A stretch of DNA of 64,000 nt from Eisenbergiella porci (GTDB taxonomy: Bacteria; Bacillota; Clostridia; Lachnospirales; Lachnospiraceae): contig NZ_VUMI01000001.1 in assembly GCF_009696275.1 (NCBI RefSeq), positions 186,001 to 250,000 on the forward strand. Reading direction: 5' to 3'. Below, piece after piece: positions 26,568 through 34,448 of the stretch. A program made the position numbers and the translations under genes. The notes beneath the pieces were generated by a model. It had not been told where the DNA came from. It did not search any database and worked only from the letters and a program-made list of their open reading frames with translations. How positions within the stretch are numbered: position 1 is the first letter of the stretch; each line of letters starts with the position of its first letter.

Positions 26568-27408
26568 TGCGCACCTCCTCAAGTCTTTCTTCTTCCTGAA
26601 CCATTCTGTCTTTCTTTTTCTTTAATATAAGGAAGGTGGTGCACAGGAGGGTAAAAGCGCCTGTGCAAAGCACACCGCCGAAGCACGCCAGCGTAACTCC
26701 CGCCAGGGGATATCCCTGAACCAGCCACACAAGCAGCATTGCAAACAGAAACAACAGCACCATGCAGCAAAGCCCGCCAAAAAAAGCCGTCATAATCATG
26801 ATGCAGTTCCAGCCCCATCTGACGCACCAGAGGAAGCAATACCACAACGCGGAAAAAATCCGGCCCAGGAAGCTTCCAAAGGAGTGAAGCACTCCTTTCG
26901 GACCTCTCTTTTCATATCCGCTCTCACTCACCGCAATCCGTCCGTCTTCTGCCATAAAATCCTCCTTCGTATGCTTCTCATGTCCTTTCAGCCGTTTTCC
27001 AAGCCAGATAAAAGGCACTCCCAAAATATGTACCACCCACAGGGCCGCCGCTTTCGTCTTTTTCCAGCAGGTCCTTCCCAGATCCCCCGCCGCTTTTGCA
27101 GCGCCTTTGAAAAAATGACTGACCGTACCCCACAGCCGTTTTCCCTCCTGAGTGACCCCGGTCATATCCGGCAGCTTCTTTTCCGTTTTCACAGTCTGAT
27201 ATTCCGGCTTTACATGATAAGCCTCCAGGATCTGGGCCGCCAGCTCCTCCACGCTGCCGAAGTCCCGTATCGCTTCCTCCTCGCTCAGGCCGGTGCTTAA
27301 CTTCATGTCAATATGCTGGGCATATTCCTCCAGGATATCTTCCTGTTCCCTGTCTTCCAGTATAGTAAGATACTTCTTTAAATCATTTAAAAATTCTGAC
27401 TTATTCAT
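26560..27408 (-). CDS. DUF1700 (HAAS-domain) membrane protein
   Basis: This 282-residue protein starts with the HAAS helix set (FLNDLKKYLTILEDREQEDI, GLSEEEAIRDFGSVEELAAQ). A basic amphipathic region follows, then at least three helices between about 185 and 265 (LCCMVLLFLFAMLLVWLV and others). DUF1700 proteins are usually co-transcribed with PadR repressors and thought to act in membrane-stress sensing. PadR ends 91 bp upstream and the anchored protein follows directly. Confidence 0.85.
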   Translation of the reverse strand: MNKSEFLNDLKKYLTILEDREQEDILEEYAQHIDMKLSTGLSEEEAIRDFGSVEELAAQILEAYHVKPEYQTVKTEKKLPDMTGVTQEGKRLWGTVSHFFKGAAKAAGDLGRTCWKKTKAAALWVVHILGVPFIWLGKRLKGHEKHTKEDFMAEDGRIAVSESGYEKRGPKGVLHSFGSFLGRIFSALWYCFLWCVRWGWNCIMIMTAFFGGLCCMVLLFLFAMLLVWLVQGYPLAGVTLACFGGVLCTGAFTLLCTTFLILKKKKDRMVQEEERLEEVRNA

Positions 27409-27499
27409 TACTAATCCTCCTGTCCTCTGACGAGCAGAGGATTTACCTCCTGCGCATCACCGGTTTGCCTGTGTATCACCGTCGGTCCATGGTACTGCA

Positions 27500-27817
27500 T
27501 CAATCGGCATGTTCCCTCAAAAAAGTGCATACGCGTTCCTGAAACTCGTTCCAATCCTTCTCCAGGCTGTCACGGTACAGTACTCCTGCCGCCGTGAGAT
27601 GATAATATTTTCTCGGCGGACCCTCTGTGGATTCCCGCAGGTATGTCTCAAAATACCGCTCGTTGGTCATCCGCTTCAGCAGAGGATATATGGTGCCTTC
27701 ATTTACGTCTATCACCTTCGAGACCTCCTCCACCAGCTCATAGCCGTACATATCCCTCTTCCTCACCGATTCCAGGACCACCAGCTCCAGCACGCCCTTT
27801 TTAAATTGTGGATTCAT
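27500..27817 (-). CDS. PadR-family transcriptional regulator
   Basis: This 105-residue winged-helix repressor shows the PadR signature: KGVLELVVLESVRKRDMYGY, then DVNEGTIYPLLKRM and GPPRKYYHLTAAGVLY. ATG at 27817 follows AAAGGAGG by 8 bp; upstream in-frame ATGs lack a ribosome site. It likely represses its own operon (PadR-DUF1700-membrane protein) and is released by membrane stress or an aromatic or antimicrobial ligand. Confidence 0.9.
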   Translation of the reverse strand: MNPQFKKGVLELVVLESVRKRDMYGYELVEEVSKVIDVNEGTIYPLLKRMTNERYFETYLRESTEGPPRKYYHLTAAGVLYRDSLEKDWNEFQERVCTFLREHAD

Positions 27818-27991
27818 GGGAAATCCTCCTTTGATTACTATATTATGCATACTACTATGCATTGTCAAGTACTAAGAAAAATAAAATACTTAAACTTTTC
27901 TTAAAAGTGGATGTCAATGTCTTTCAGCAGCGGATCCGTTCCCAAGCAACAGGAAATCCGGCAGGTATACAACCTGCCCTTCCAAATATAA

Positions 27992-28033
27992 AAATACCGG
28001 CAGGCAACGCAAATTCGCCGCCCGCCGGTATTT
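27992..28033 (-). terminator. Intrinsic terminator after the 114-aa membrane protein gene
   Basis: AAATACCGGC and GCCGGTATTT form the stem (with further GC pairs inside), followed on the minus strand by TTTATATTT. It lies 30 bp past the stop of the gene at 28064. A second short hairpin (GCAGGTATACAACCTGC) is next to it. Confidence 0.75.
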
Positions 28034-28063
28034 AGCATTTGTATCAGCTGCCATACCTTACTC

Positions 28064-28408
28064 TCACCTGTCATCTGTGCGCCGCACAAATTCCAGGAAA
28101 GCAAATATTATAGAAATGACTGTAAGTACAGACACGATTAGCTGCGACATATTCGTGGCATACTCCGCCTGCTCCGGTACTGCGCAGCCCAGGATCAGAA
28201 AATAAACACACCACAGCAGCCCAAGGATAAGGGTGAGGATCGTCAGGTATTTTACCACTCCTGTAATTTTAGCCAGCAGAAGCTTTGATGCCCTGACCTG
28301 CTTTTCCGTATATTCTTTTCTGCCTGCCATGAGCTTAAATCCGCCCAGGAAAAATCCAATGAGCAGCCCCCAGGAGAGCGCCCTGCAGATAACATAATAA
28401 ATCTCCAT
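28064..28408 (-). CDS. Hypothetical three-helix membrane protein
   Basis: This 114-residue protein has helices at about 5-28 (CRALSWGLLIGFFLGGFKLM), 50-75 (GVVKYLTILTLILGLLWCVY) and 85-108, with basic loops between. No family is recognised. It is monocistronic with its own terminator, between the PadR operon and a nitroreductase operon. Confidence 0.65.
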   Translation of the reverse strand: MEIYYVICRALSWGLLIGFFLGGFKLMAGRKEYTEKQVRASKLLLAKITGVVKYLTILTLILGLLWCVYFLILGCAVPEQAEYATNMSQLIVSVLTVISIIFAFLEFVRRTDDR

Positions 28409-28533
28409 TTTTCACCTTCTCCGCCCAAAACCATTACAGCTGCCTGCTTTTTGTCTATACACTTTTTGTCTGTAAGCCATTTGCCTGTAAGCTTTCTCCT
28501 GACGATACCCGAACGTGCGCCTGACGCATTTGG

Positions 28534-29106
28534 CTACATATAGGTTACAACGTCCTCCAGCTGCCGTTTCGGCACGACATAGTCCCGGTTTTCATCCAGA
28601 TAATACCTGATATCCCCGTCCTTTACCTCTTCAATGCGGCTCTTATGGGAGGGGTAACCGAAGGCCACTACCGTATGCAGCTTCTGCTCCTCAGTCAGGC
28701 CGAACATTTCTGACAGCCGCGGCTTATTGCAGGCGCCGATAATACAGCTTCCCACGCCCCGGTTCCAGGCGGCAAGAGTCATATTTGCTATGGCCAGCCC
28801 TGCGTCCGTATCACAGTCAGGATTGATATTCAGGTTCTCCACCACAGCGATGAACAGCACCGGCTTCTCATCCTCCCCGGGCTGTCCGTCCTCCGGTTTA
28901 AGGTAGCCCGCCCATCTGGTGCAGTCAAAAACCTGATTTACCTTATCCGCGCTTCTGATTACCACATAGCTTAAAGGCTGTTTATTGGCGGCGCTTGAAG
29001 AAAGCCTTGCCGCACGGAGAATCTCCCCTATAATTTCTTCACTGATTTCTTTCTGGTAAAAACGCCTGTAGGTACGTCTTCCTTCCAGCAGTTCCATAAG
29101 CTCCAT
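28534..29106 (-). CDS. Nitroreductase-family protein
   Basis: This is a 190-residue FMN-dependent oxidoreductase. RRTYRRFYQKEISEEII opens the FMN-phosphate site, SSAANKQPLSYVVI and NMTLAAWNRGVGSCIIGACN are family core segments, and VAFGYPSHK closes the fold. It would reduce nitro compounds, quinones or flavin-like substrates with NAD(P)H. It lies 8 bp after the DUF2007 gene, the last gene of a three-gene operon. Confidence 0.88.
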   Translation of the reverse strand: MELMELLEGRRTYRRFYQKEISEEIIGEILRAARLSSSAANKQPLSYVVIRSADKVNQVFDCTRWAGYLKPEDGQPGEDEKPVLFIAVVENLNINPDCDTDAGLAIANMTLAAWNRGVGSCIIGACNKPRLSEMFGLTEEQKLHTVVAFGYPSHKSRIEEVKDGDIRYYLDENRDYVVPKRQLEDVVTYM

Positions 29107-29113
29107 CCTGCAA

Positions 29114-29344
29114 TCACTCCAATCCCATTTCCTGTAATATCTGCGTTACCCTTTCCGCATCCGTCTCCGCCACATAAATCTCTTCCCCGCACATGGAATT
29201 GCCTCCGTAAATATTCATAAATCCACTTTCATCGGCATCCTTCTTGTAGGCCGGTATCCCGTTCTGCTTCAGGGTATCCAGAATCATTTCCGCCTGCAGA
29301 TTGTCCTGGGACGTAAAAATCTTTACCACCTTTACTTCTTCCAT
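29114..29344 (-). CDS. DUF2007 (putative signal-transducing) protein
   Basis: This 76-residue PII-like mini-domain (KIFTSQDNLQAEMILDTLKQ, then EEIYVAETDAERVTQIL) matches DUF2007. ATG at 29344 follows GGAGG by 7 bp. It overlaps the phosphoesterase 3' end by 13 bp and precedes the nitroreductase by 8 bp, so all three are coupled. Confidence 0.8.
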   Translation of the reverse strand: MEEVKVVKIFTSQDNLQAEMILDTLKQNGIPAYKKDADESGFMNIYGGNSMCGEEIYVAETDAERVTQILQEMGLE

Positions 29345-30252
29345 CCTTTTGCCTCCTTTTTCCTTCCGTTTCCCAATTTCAGTTCCGCTATTACTTTTTC
29401 CCAATATTTTTCCGGGATATCCGGCCAGCTGCAGCTGCCGGTATCCTGTGTACAAAGCTCCATCACCCTTGCCAGCACCGTTCCATGGGACAGCTCCCCG
29501 CCCCGCAGAATGTTCTCCGTAACCACACACCAATAGGGCGCGTGACGATACAGGCCGGATTCATGAAGCTCCCGGATAACCCTGTCCGTATCATAGGTAA
29601 GGCTGACCGGCTCCTCCTCCCAGCCGCCGTTCCTTCCATGAAGCAGCAGATACTGCGCCTTCCCGCCGCTTCGATATGAAATTCCCGCAGAGCCGGGATT
29701 GATGGCAAGCCTGTCCTTCCCTGCAATCCGTGTCCGCACATGTGTATGCCCGAACAGGATGAGCGGTGTCTGCGTCCGTTCCATTATCTGCAGGGTATTT
29801 TCATCCTCCGGCAGCATTTTTTCATTTACCCGGAAAGGGGAACCGTGGCAGGCCGTAATTCCGGGGAATCCCTCCAGCAGCAGCTTCCGGGAAGCCGGCA
29901 TTTGGGAAAAGAAGTCAAAATCACGGGAAGTGAGCGACCTGTATGCATACAGTAAAGCGCCGCTGGTGGAGTTCCCATACTCCCAGCCTGTCTCCCCCCT
30001 GTCTCTAAATTGGAACCAGTAGTCCTCCTTATTACCCCGGATAAACATACAGGGATATTTCTGCGCTGTCTCATACAGAAGTCGCATGGTCCTTTCCGGA
30101 TAGGCAAGCTCACTCACATAATCTCCCAGAAAAAGATACGCATTCGCCTGATTGGAAGCTGCATGGTCCAGACATCGTTCCAGCGCCACATAGTTGCCGT
30201 GTATGTCTGAAATTACCGCAATATGGGGGTCCTTCAGATTTTGTATATCCAT
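29332..30252 (-). CDS. Calcineurin-like metallophosphoesterase
   Basis: This 306-residue protein has the binuclear-metal motifs in order: VISDIHGNYVALE, YLFLGDYVSE, MFIRGNKEDYW (GNxE/D in place of GNHE), TACHGSPF and FGHTHVR, then NPGSAGIS. They match YfcE/MJ0936-like phosphodiesterases. The C-terminal 90 residues are an extra helical region (RHAPYWCVVTENILR). ATG at 30252 follows AAGGA by about 8 bp. It is first in an operon with DUF2007 and nitroreductase, behind a palindromic promoter. Its substrate is unknown. Confidence 0.88.
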   Translation of the reverse strand: MDIQNLKDPHIAVISDIHGNYVALERCLDHAASNQANAYLFLGDYVSELAYPERTMRLLYETAQKYPCMFIRGNKEDYWFQFRDRGETGWEYGNSTSGALLYAYRSLTSRDFDFFSQMPASRKLLLEGFPGITACHGSPFRVNEKMLPEDENTLQIMERTQTPLILFGHTHVRTRIAGKDRLAINPGSAGISYRSGGKAQYLLLHGRNGGWEEEPVSLTYDTDRVIRELHESGLYRHAPYWCVVTENILRGGELSHGTVLARVMELCTQDTGSCSWPDIPEKYWEKVIAELKLGNGRKKEAKGWKK

Positions 30253-30331
30253 TTTTAGTGTTTCCTTACTTTTATTCATACAGAATTCAGCGCCTGGTTT
30301 TCTGCGGCGGACGCAGAAACCAGTATGCGCA

Positions 30332-30362
30332 GATATAATGTCGTCTACGCCGACATTATATC
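30332..30362. promoter_or_regulatory. Perfect palindrome overlapping the -10 region of the phosphoesterase operon
   Basis: GATATAATGTCG (30332-30343) and CGACATTATATC (30351-30362) are 12-bp perfect arms with a 7-nt centre. Each arm carries TATAAT; on the minus strand it forms an extended -10 (TGATATAAT) about 80 bp before the phosphoesterase start. A dimeric repressor site over a promoter is the likeliest reading. The rest of the 293-bp gap holds no gene. Confidence 0.6.
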
Positions 30363-30545
30363 ATAAATAAACACCAAACGGGATATTTTCTTTGCTGGGT
30401 GTTTTCTTTGCGTCAATACAATACAAAACAGCCGCCTACCTGTCTGGCATATCAATTCTGCCAGGGCAAGGTCTGCGGCCATTATTTTCATAATTTAAAA
30501 TAAATGCGTAAACCGCTCCATCAGAGCGAAGGCGGCTTCACTGTC

Positions 30546-32468
30546 TCATTGCGCCGTTGAAATTTCATATTCCCCGGTCCCCAGATCCACGCTCACATAC
30601 GTTCCGTCTGAAAATACGGTGCGCTGCTTCTTTCCTGTATCATCCAGCAGCTCATGTCTGGTCATCTCACAGAAAGCCAGCTTTTCATGAAGTTCCTGCA
30701 CCACCTTACAGCGGGCAATCATCTCTTCAATCCCCATGCCTGAGCTGTCCGTAAAGGATCCGTCCGTATTTTCATAAGCGCCGTCCCGGATCAGATAAGG
30801 CATGCCCGCGTTCAGAAGCGCATAGCCCATCATATCCTCGCTGCCATCCGGCTTATCCATCATCCATGGCTCCAGCACGCAGTCGTGATATACCAGGTTA
30901 AAGAGCGGCACGGGAATCCCTTCCCTGGGTGTTCCCGGAGCCTTCAGCATGAACGCATAAGGCGCATAATGGCAGAATATCAGGCTCTGCATGCTCCAGT
31001 CGGAAACTTCTTCCGAGCTGGTAAGAATCCCGCGGGCCAGCAGCCAGTCGAAGCATTGTTTCCTGTATTCATAGCATTCCCGCCTGGTCATCCGGTGCCT
31101 GGGATTGTCGCATTCATCCCCTTCATTGCAGGTGAATACATCCAGATAGGTTCCGTCCAGCTTAATTCCATGACGGAACAGATCCTGGAAATTACGTTTT
31201 ACATAATAAGGCGCCTGGGTGCCGCACAGATAAGTCTGCGGCCCGCCGGCCCACCGCTTATGCGCCGGTATGGTCCCGTCCGGCAGCCTGGTGGCATATT
31301 CTTCGTCATAAGTCTTGGCGTCAAAATAATAGTCTCTGTACTGATCATGGATTCCGAATAAAAATCCGCAGCGGTGAACCGTATCCACCAGGCTCTTCAT
31401 GCCCTCCCAGCCTCCGGCCTCCGCACAGGCATTCCTGTAGTCAGGATGCTGGTTGTCGTAGCCGGGCTGCGCCCAGCCGTCCAGATGCAGAAACAGCTTT
31501 TCCACACCCATGCCCTTCAGGCTTTCCATCTGTTTTTCCCTGACGGAAAACAGGGTGACATGGTTGTTTTTCTCCGGATCCTCTTTATCAAAGAAATCCG
31601 ATTCCGGATTGACGTTGGTCTTGATGCCGCAGTGCATGATGCTGCAGCCTACCAGATCTTTTACGGAAGAGACTCTGGCGGCCTTTTCCGCAAGGGAAAC
31701 AAACAGCCCGGTATCCTTCACATAGCTTCTGTAAATCTTGCACAGGTCATTATAATCGCAGTCCTGGGCAAATATGTATTCCATGCAGCGCCTGTAATCC
31801 ATTTTCCCAAGGCTCGGCTCCCACCATGTCCCGATATGGGTATACGGGCCGCCCGCCGGATGCTCCAGCCACGCGCCCGCATTCCAGGGTGTGGCGGCAA
31901 TCGCAATATAACCTGCCCGATCCTTCACCTGGCCGTACCAGGGCATATAGCCCCCGGCCGTAAGAAACCTTCCGTTAAAGGAAAGAGCGCCTGCCTCATT
32001 TTCCCAGGTGTTGGGGATCAGAAGCCCCTGCCCTTCATTTACAAGCGTCTGCCAGGCCTGGGACGGGCTGTCAAATTCCATGCATCCCGGCCATCTCACC
32101 TCTTTGACGGAAAGCCCTTTTTCACAAATGGGTATCCATTCAAAATGTACCCGGCCAAACAGCTTCGCCGAACTTCCGGGACAGTCCTCTTCCATCTCCT
32201 CCACCCAGACGGAAGTCTCGAAAGCATAAGAATCCTCCGCCCCGTCCAGCTTCCGGTAAGAGGAACGGATTCCCTTTCCCACGCCGCTTTCAAACGTTTC
32301 ATGTACAATCTCCTGCCAGCGCGAAAAATCAATGACCTCCTCCTGCGTCACAATGACAGGGCGGAAGTTCTCCGCCCATTTCCATTCCGATACGCCTGCC
32401 TTAATTTCCACATGCAGCGTATCCTGATTCAAATTCAGTGTGATTCCGGATGCTTCTGTCCGTATCAT
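30546..32468 (-). CDS. GH129/GH101-like glycoside hydrolase (putative alpha-N-acetylgalactosaminidase)
   Basis: This 640-residue cytosolic enzyme has no signal peptide. A beta-rich N-terminus is followed by a TIM barrel with FLHLDGWAQPGYDNQHPDYR, FGIHDQYRDYYFDA, KLDGTYLDVFTCNEGDECDN and LTSSEEVSDWSM. D443 (YLDVF) and E486 (SSEE) are the likely catalytic pair; as I remember, the founding GH129 enzyme uses an Asp/Glu pair at the same 43-residue spacing. GH129 acts inside the cell on mucin-derived GalNAc glycans. ATG at 32468 follows GGGAGG. It sits 63 bp after an LplC-type permease gene, so the transporter probably imports its substrate. Confidence 0.7.
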   Translation of the reverse strand: MIRTEASGITLNLNQDTLHVEIKAGVSEWKWAENFRPVIVTQEEVIDFSRWQEIVHETFESGVGKGIRSSYRKLDGAEDSYAFETSVWVEEMEEDCPGSSAKLFGRVHFEWIPICEKGLSVKEVRWPGCMEFDSPSQAWQTLVNEGQGLLIPNTWENEAGALSFNGRFLTAGGYMPWYGQVKDRAGYIAIAATPWNAGAWLEHPAGGPYTHIGTWWEPSLGKMDYRRCMEYIFAQDCDYNDLCKIYRSYVKDTGLFVSLAEKAARVSSVKDLVGCSIMHCGIKTNVNPESDFFDKEDPEKNNHVTLFSVREKQMESLKGMGVEKLFLHLDGWAQPGYDNQHPDYRNACAEAGGWEGMKSLVDTVHRCGFLFGIHDQYRDYYFDAKTYDEEYATRLPDGTIPAHKRWAGGPQTYLCGTQAPYYVKRNFQDLFRHGIKLDGTYLDVFTCNEGDECDNPRHRMTRRECYEYRKQCFDWLLARGILTSSEEVSDWSMQSLIFCHYAPYAFMLKAPGTPREGIPVPLFNLVYHDCVLEPWMMDKPDGSEDMMGYALLNAGMPYLIRDGAYENTDGSFTDSSGMGIEEMIARCKVVQELHEKLAFCEMTRHELLDDTGKKQRTVFSDGTYVSVDLGTGEYEISTAQ

Positions 32469-32531
32469 CCCAGTATTCCTCCCTGTTATTTCGGCATTCT
32501 GCGGGAGTTCCTGCCTCCTCACAGCACACCG

Positions 32532-33410
32532 TTATTCTTTCACTGCCCCGATCATAACACCGGAAGTAAAGTACTTCTGCAGGAACGGATAAACAAAAAG
32601 AATCGGCACGGTAGCCACCATAATCGTAGCATATTTGATACTCTGCGCAATCGCTTCGGCGTCTCCGCCAGCGCCTCCGTTCATCGCCTGTATATCATTT
32701 GATATCAATATTTCCCTCAGGATTACCTGCAGAGGATACAGCTCCCTGTCCCTTAAAATCGTGGATGCCCAGAACCATCCGTTCCATATGGATACGCCGT
32801 AATAAAGCACCATAACCGCCATAATCGCCTTGGACAGCGGCAGAATAATGCGGAACAGAATGGTCATATGGCCTGCGCCGTCAATTTTGGCCGCCTCCGT
32901 CAGACTGTCAGGGATGGATTCAAAGCTTGTTCTCAGAATGATCATATTGTAAGTGCTGATCATAAAAGGAACAATCAGTCCCCATCTGCTGTTGATCATA
33001 TGCATATCCTTCAGGGTAAGGTAAAAAGGAATCATACCGCCTGAAAAGAACATGGTAAACAGAATCAGCAGCATAAGAGGCTTCTTAAACATCACGCCCT
33101 TTCTGGAAAAGAAATAGGCGGCAAGCGCTGTCATGATCAAGTCAAGTATAACACCTACAATAAGGATAAACAATGTATTTGCATAGCCTTTCAGAATCAT
33201 TGGATTCTGGAACACTTTTAAGTAAGCCTGCATATTAAATCCCATCGGTTTCAACAAAAAACCGGAATGGGCCATCAGCTGTGTACTGTTGCTGAAGGAG
33301 GCCATGGCCACATGCCACATAGGGTAAAGGCAGACCAGAACGATAATCGACAGGACAAAATAATTTACTACCTGAAATATTTTCTCTCCGCGAGACATTT
33401 TAATCTTCAT
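32532..33410 (-). CDS. Carbohydrate ABC transporter permease (LplC/YtcP-like)
   Basis: This 292-residue permease has six helices and the EAA-loop ESIPDSLTEAAKIDGAGHMT (contact with the ATPase). The C-terminus LFVYPFLQKYFTSGVMIGAV is typical of the CUT1 LplC/YtcP/YesQ type. It works with the LplB permease (33423) and the SBP (34449). No ATPase gene is present; these systems use a shared MsmK-like ATPase encoded elsewhere. Confidence 0.92.
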   Translation of the reverse strand: MKIKMSRGEKIFQVVNYFVLSIIVLVCLYPMWHVAMASFSNSTQLMAHSGFLLKPMGFNMQAYLKVFQNPMILKGYANTLFILIVGVILDLIMTALAAYFFSRKGVMFKKPLMLLILFTMFFSGGMIPFYLTLKDMHMINSRWGLIVPFMISTYNMIILRTSFESIPDSLTEAAKIDGAGHMTILFRIILPLSKAIMAVMVLYYGVSIWNGWFWASTILRDRELYPLQVILREILISNDIQAMNGGAGGDAEAIAQSIKYATIMVATVPILFVYPFLQKYFTSGVMIGAVKE

Positions 33411-33422
33411 TTTATTCCCTCC

Positions 33423-34343
33423 TTACCACAGGCTGCTCTCTGTTGTCCGTTTGGAAATCTGGTTTGTCACAAACAACAGAATACAGTTAATCACAGAGTT
33501 AAACAGACCGATTGCCGTAGAATAGCTCCAGTCCTGTTCAATCAGACCTGCCCGGTATACATAGGAGGAAATGATATCTGCGGTTTCATAGGTGGACGGA
33601 TTGTACAGCAGGATCGTCTTTTCATAGCCCATGCTCATCAGGGAACCCATTCTCAGAATCAACATGATGACGATGGTCGGCGCGATGCCGGGAAGGGTTA
33701 CGTGCAGCAGCTGCTTCCATTTGCCCGCTCCGTCGATAGAGGCGGCTTCATACAGCTGGCTGTCCACGCCCGACAATGCGGAAAGATAGATGATGGAGCC
33801 CCAGCCCACCTCCTGCCATATGCTGGACACCGTATAAATGGTACGGAAATAGGCCGGATCCTGCAACAGGGGAACCCTCGTTCCGCCGAACAATGCGATG
33901 ATATCATTAAAAAGTCCCGTGGTCAGACAGAAATCCTTGATCATACCGCAGGCAACTACCAGTGATATAAAGTGAGGAAGGTAGGTAATCGTCTGGGAGA
34001 CCTTTTTGAACTTTTTCCCTTTCACCTCATTCAGCAGAAGCGCCAGGATAATAGGCGCAGGGAAACCGAAAATAATACTGTAAATACTCAAAAGCAGGGT
34101 ATTTCTCAGAAGCCTTCCGAAATAAGGGCTGCTGAAAAACCTGGTGAAGTTTTCCATTCCCACCCATTCGCTTCCGAACACGCCCTTGGCCGGCGTATAG
34201 TCCTTAAAAGCAATAATTGCGCCGTACATAGGCTTGTACATAAAAATTGCATAGAAAATAATTACAGGTAAAACCAGCAGATACAACGACCAGTTTCGCT
34301 GAAAGTCTTTTTTGATTCTATAACCCAACGAATTCCCCTTCAT
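33423..34343 (-). CDS. Sugar ABC transporter permease (LplB/YteP-like)
   Basis: This 306-residue permease opens GYRIKKDFQRNWSLYLLVLP. It has MYGAIIAFKDYTPAKGVFGS and the EAA loop SQLYEAASIDGAGKWKQLLH. It is 12 bp upstream of LplC. LplB-type permeases transport oligosaccharides such as unsaturated uronyl disaccharides. It is co-transcribed with the SBP 105 bp upstream. Confidence 0.92.
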   Translation of the reverse strand: MKGNSLGYRIKKDFQRNWSLYLLVLPVIIFYAIFMYKPMYGAIIAFKDYTPAKGVFGSEWVGMENFTRFFSSPYFGRLLRNTLLLSIYSIIFGFPAPIILALLLNEVKGKKFKKVSQTITYLPHFISLVVACGMIKDFCLTTGLFNDIIALFGGTRVPLLQDPAYFRTIYTVSSIWQEVGWGSIIYLSALSGVDSQLYEAASIDGAGKWKQLLHVTLPGIAPTIVIMLILRMGSLMSMGYEKTILLYNPSTYETADIISSYVYRAGLIEQDWSYSTAIGLFNSVINCILLFVTNQISKRTTESSLW

Positions 34344-34448
34344 TTTTTTTCAATCCTTTCTAGTGATTTGAAAACAGCCGGGGACTGTTTGCACAACCGC
34401 CCCCGGCCGTATATGTTCCGGAATCAACCGGCGTTTTCTTGCTTCAGA

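Noticed and set aside
31374-32702. 442-codon plus-strand frame over the GH129-like gene
   Set aside because: Antisense shadow; it spans the end of the hydrolase and the permease gene without its own signals.
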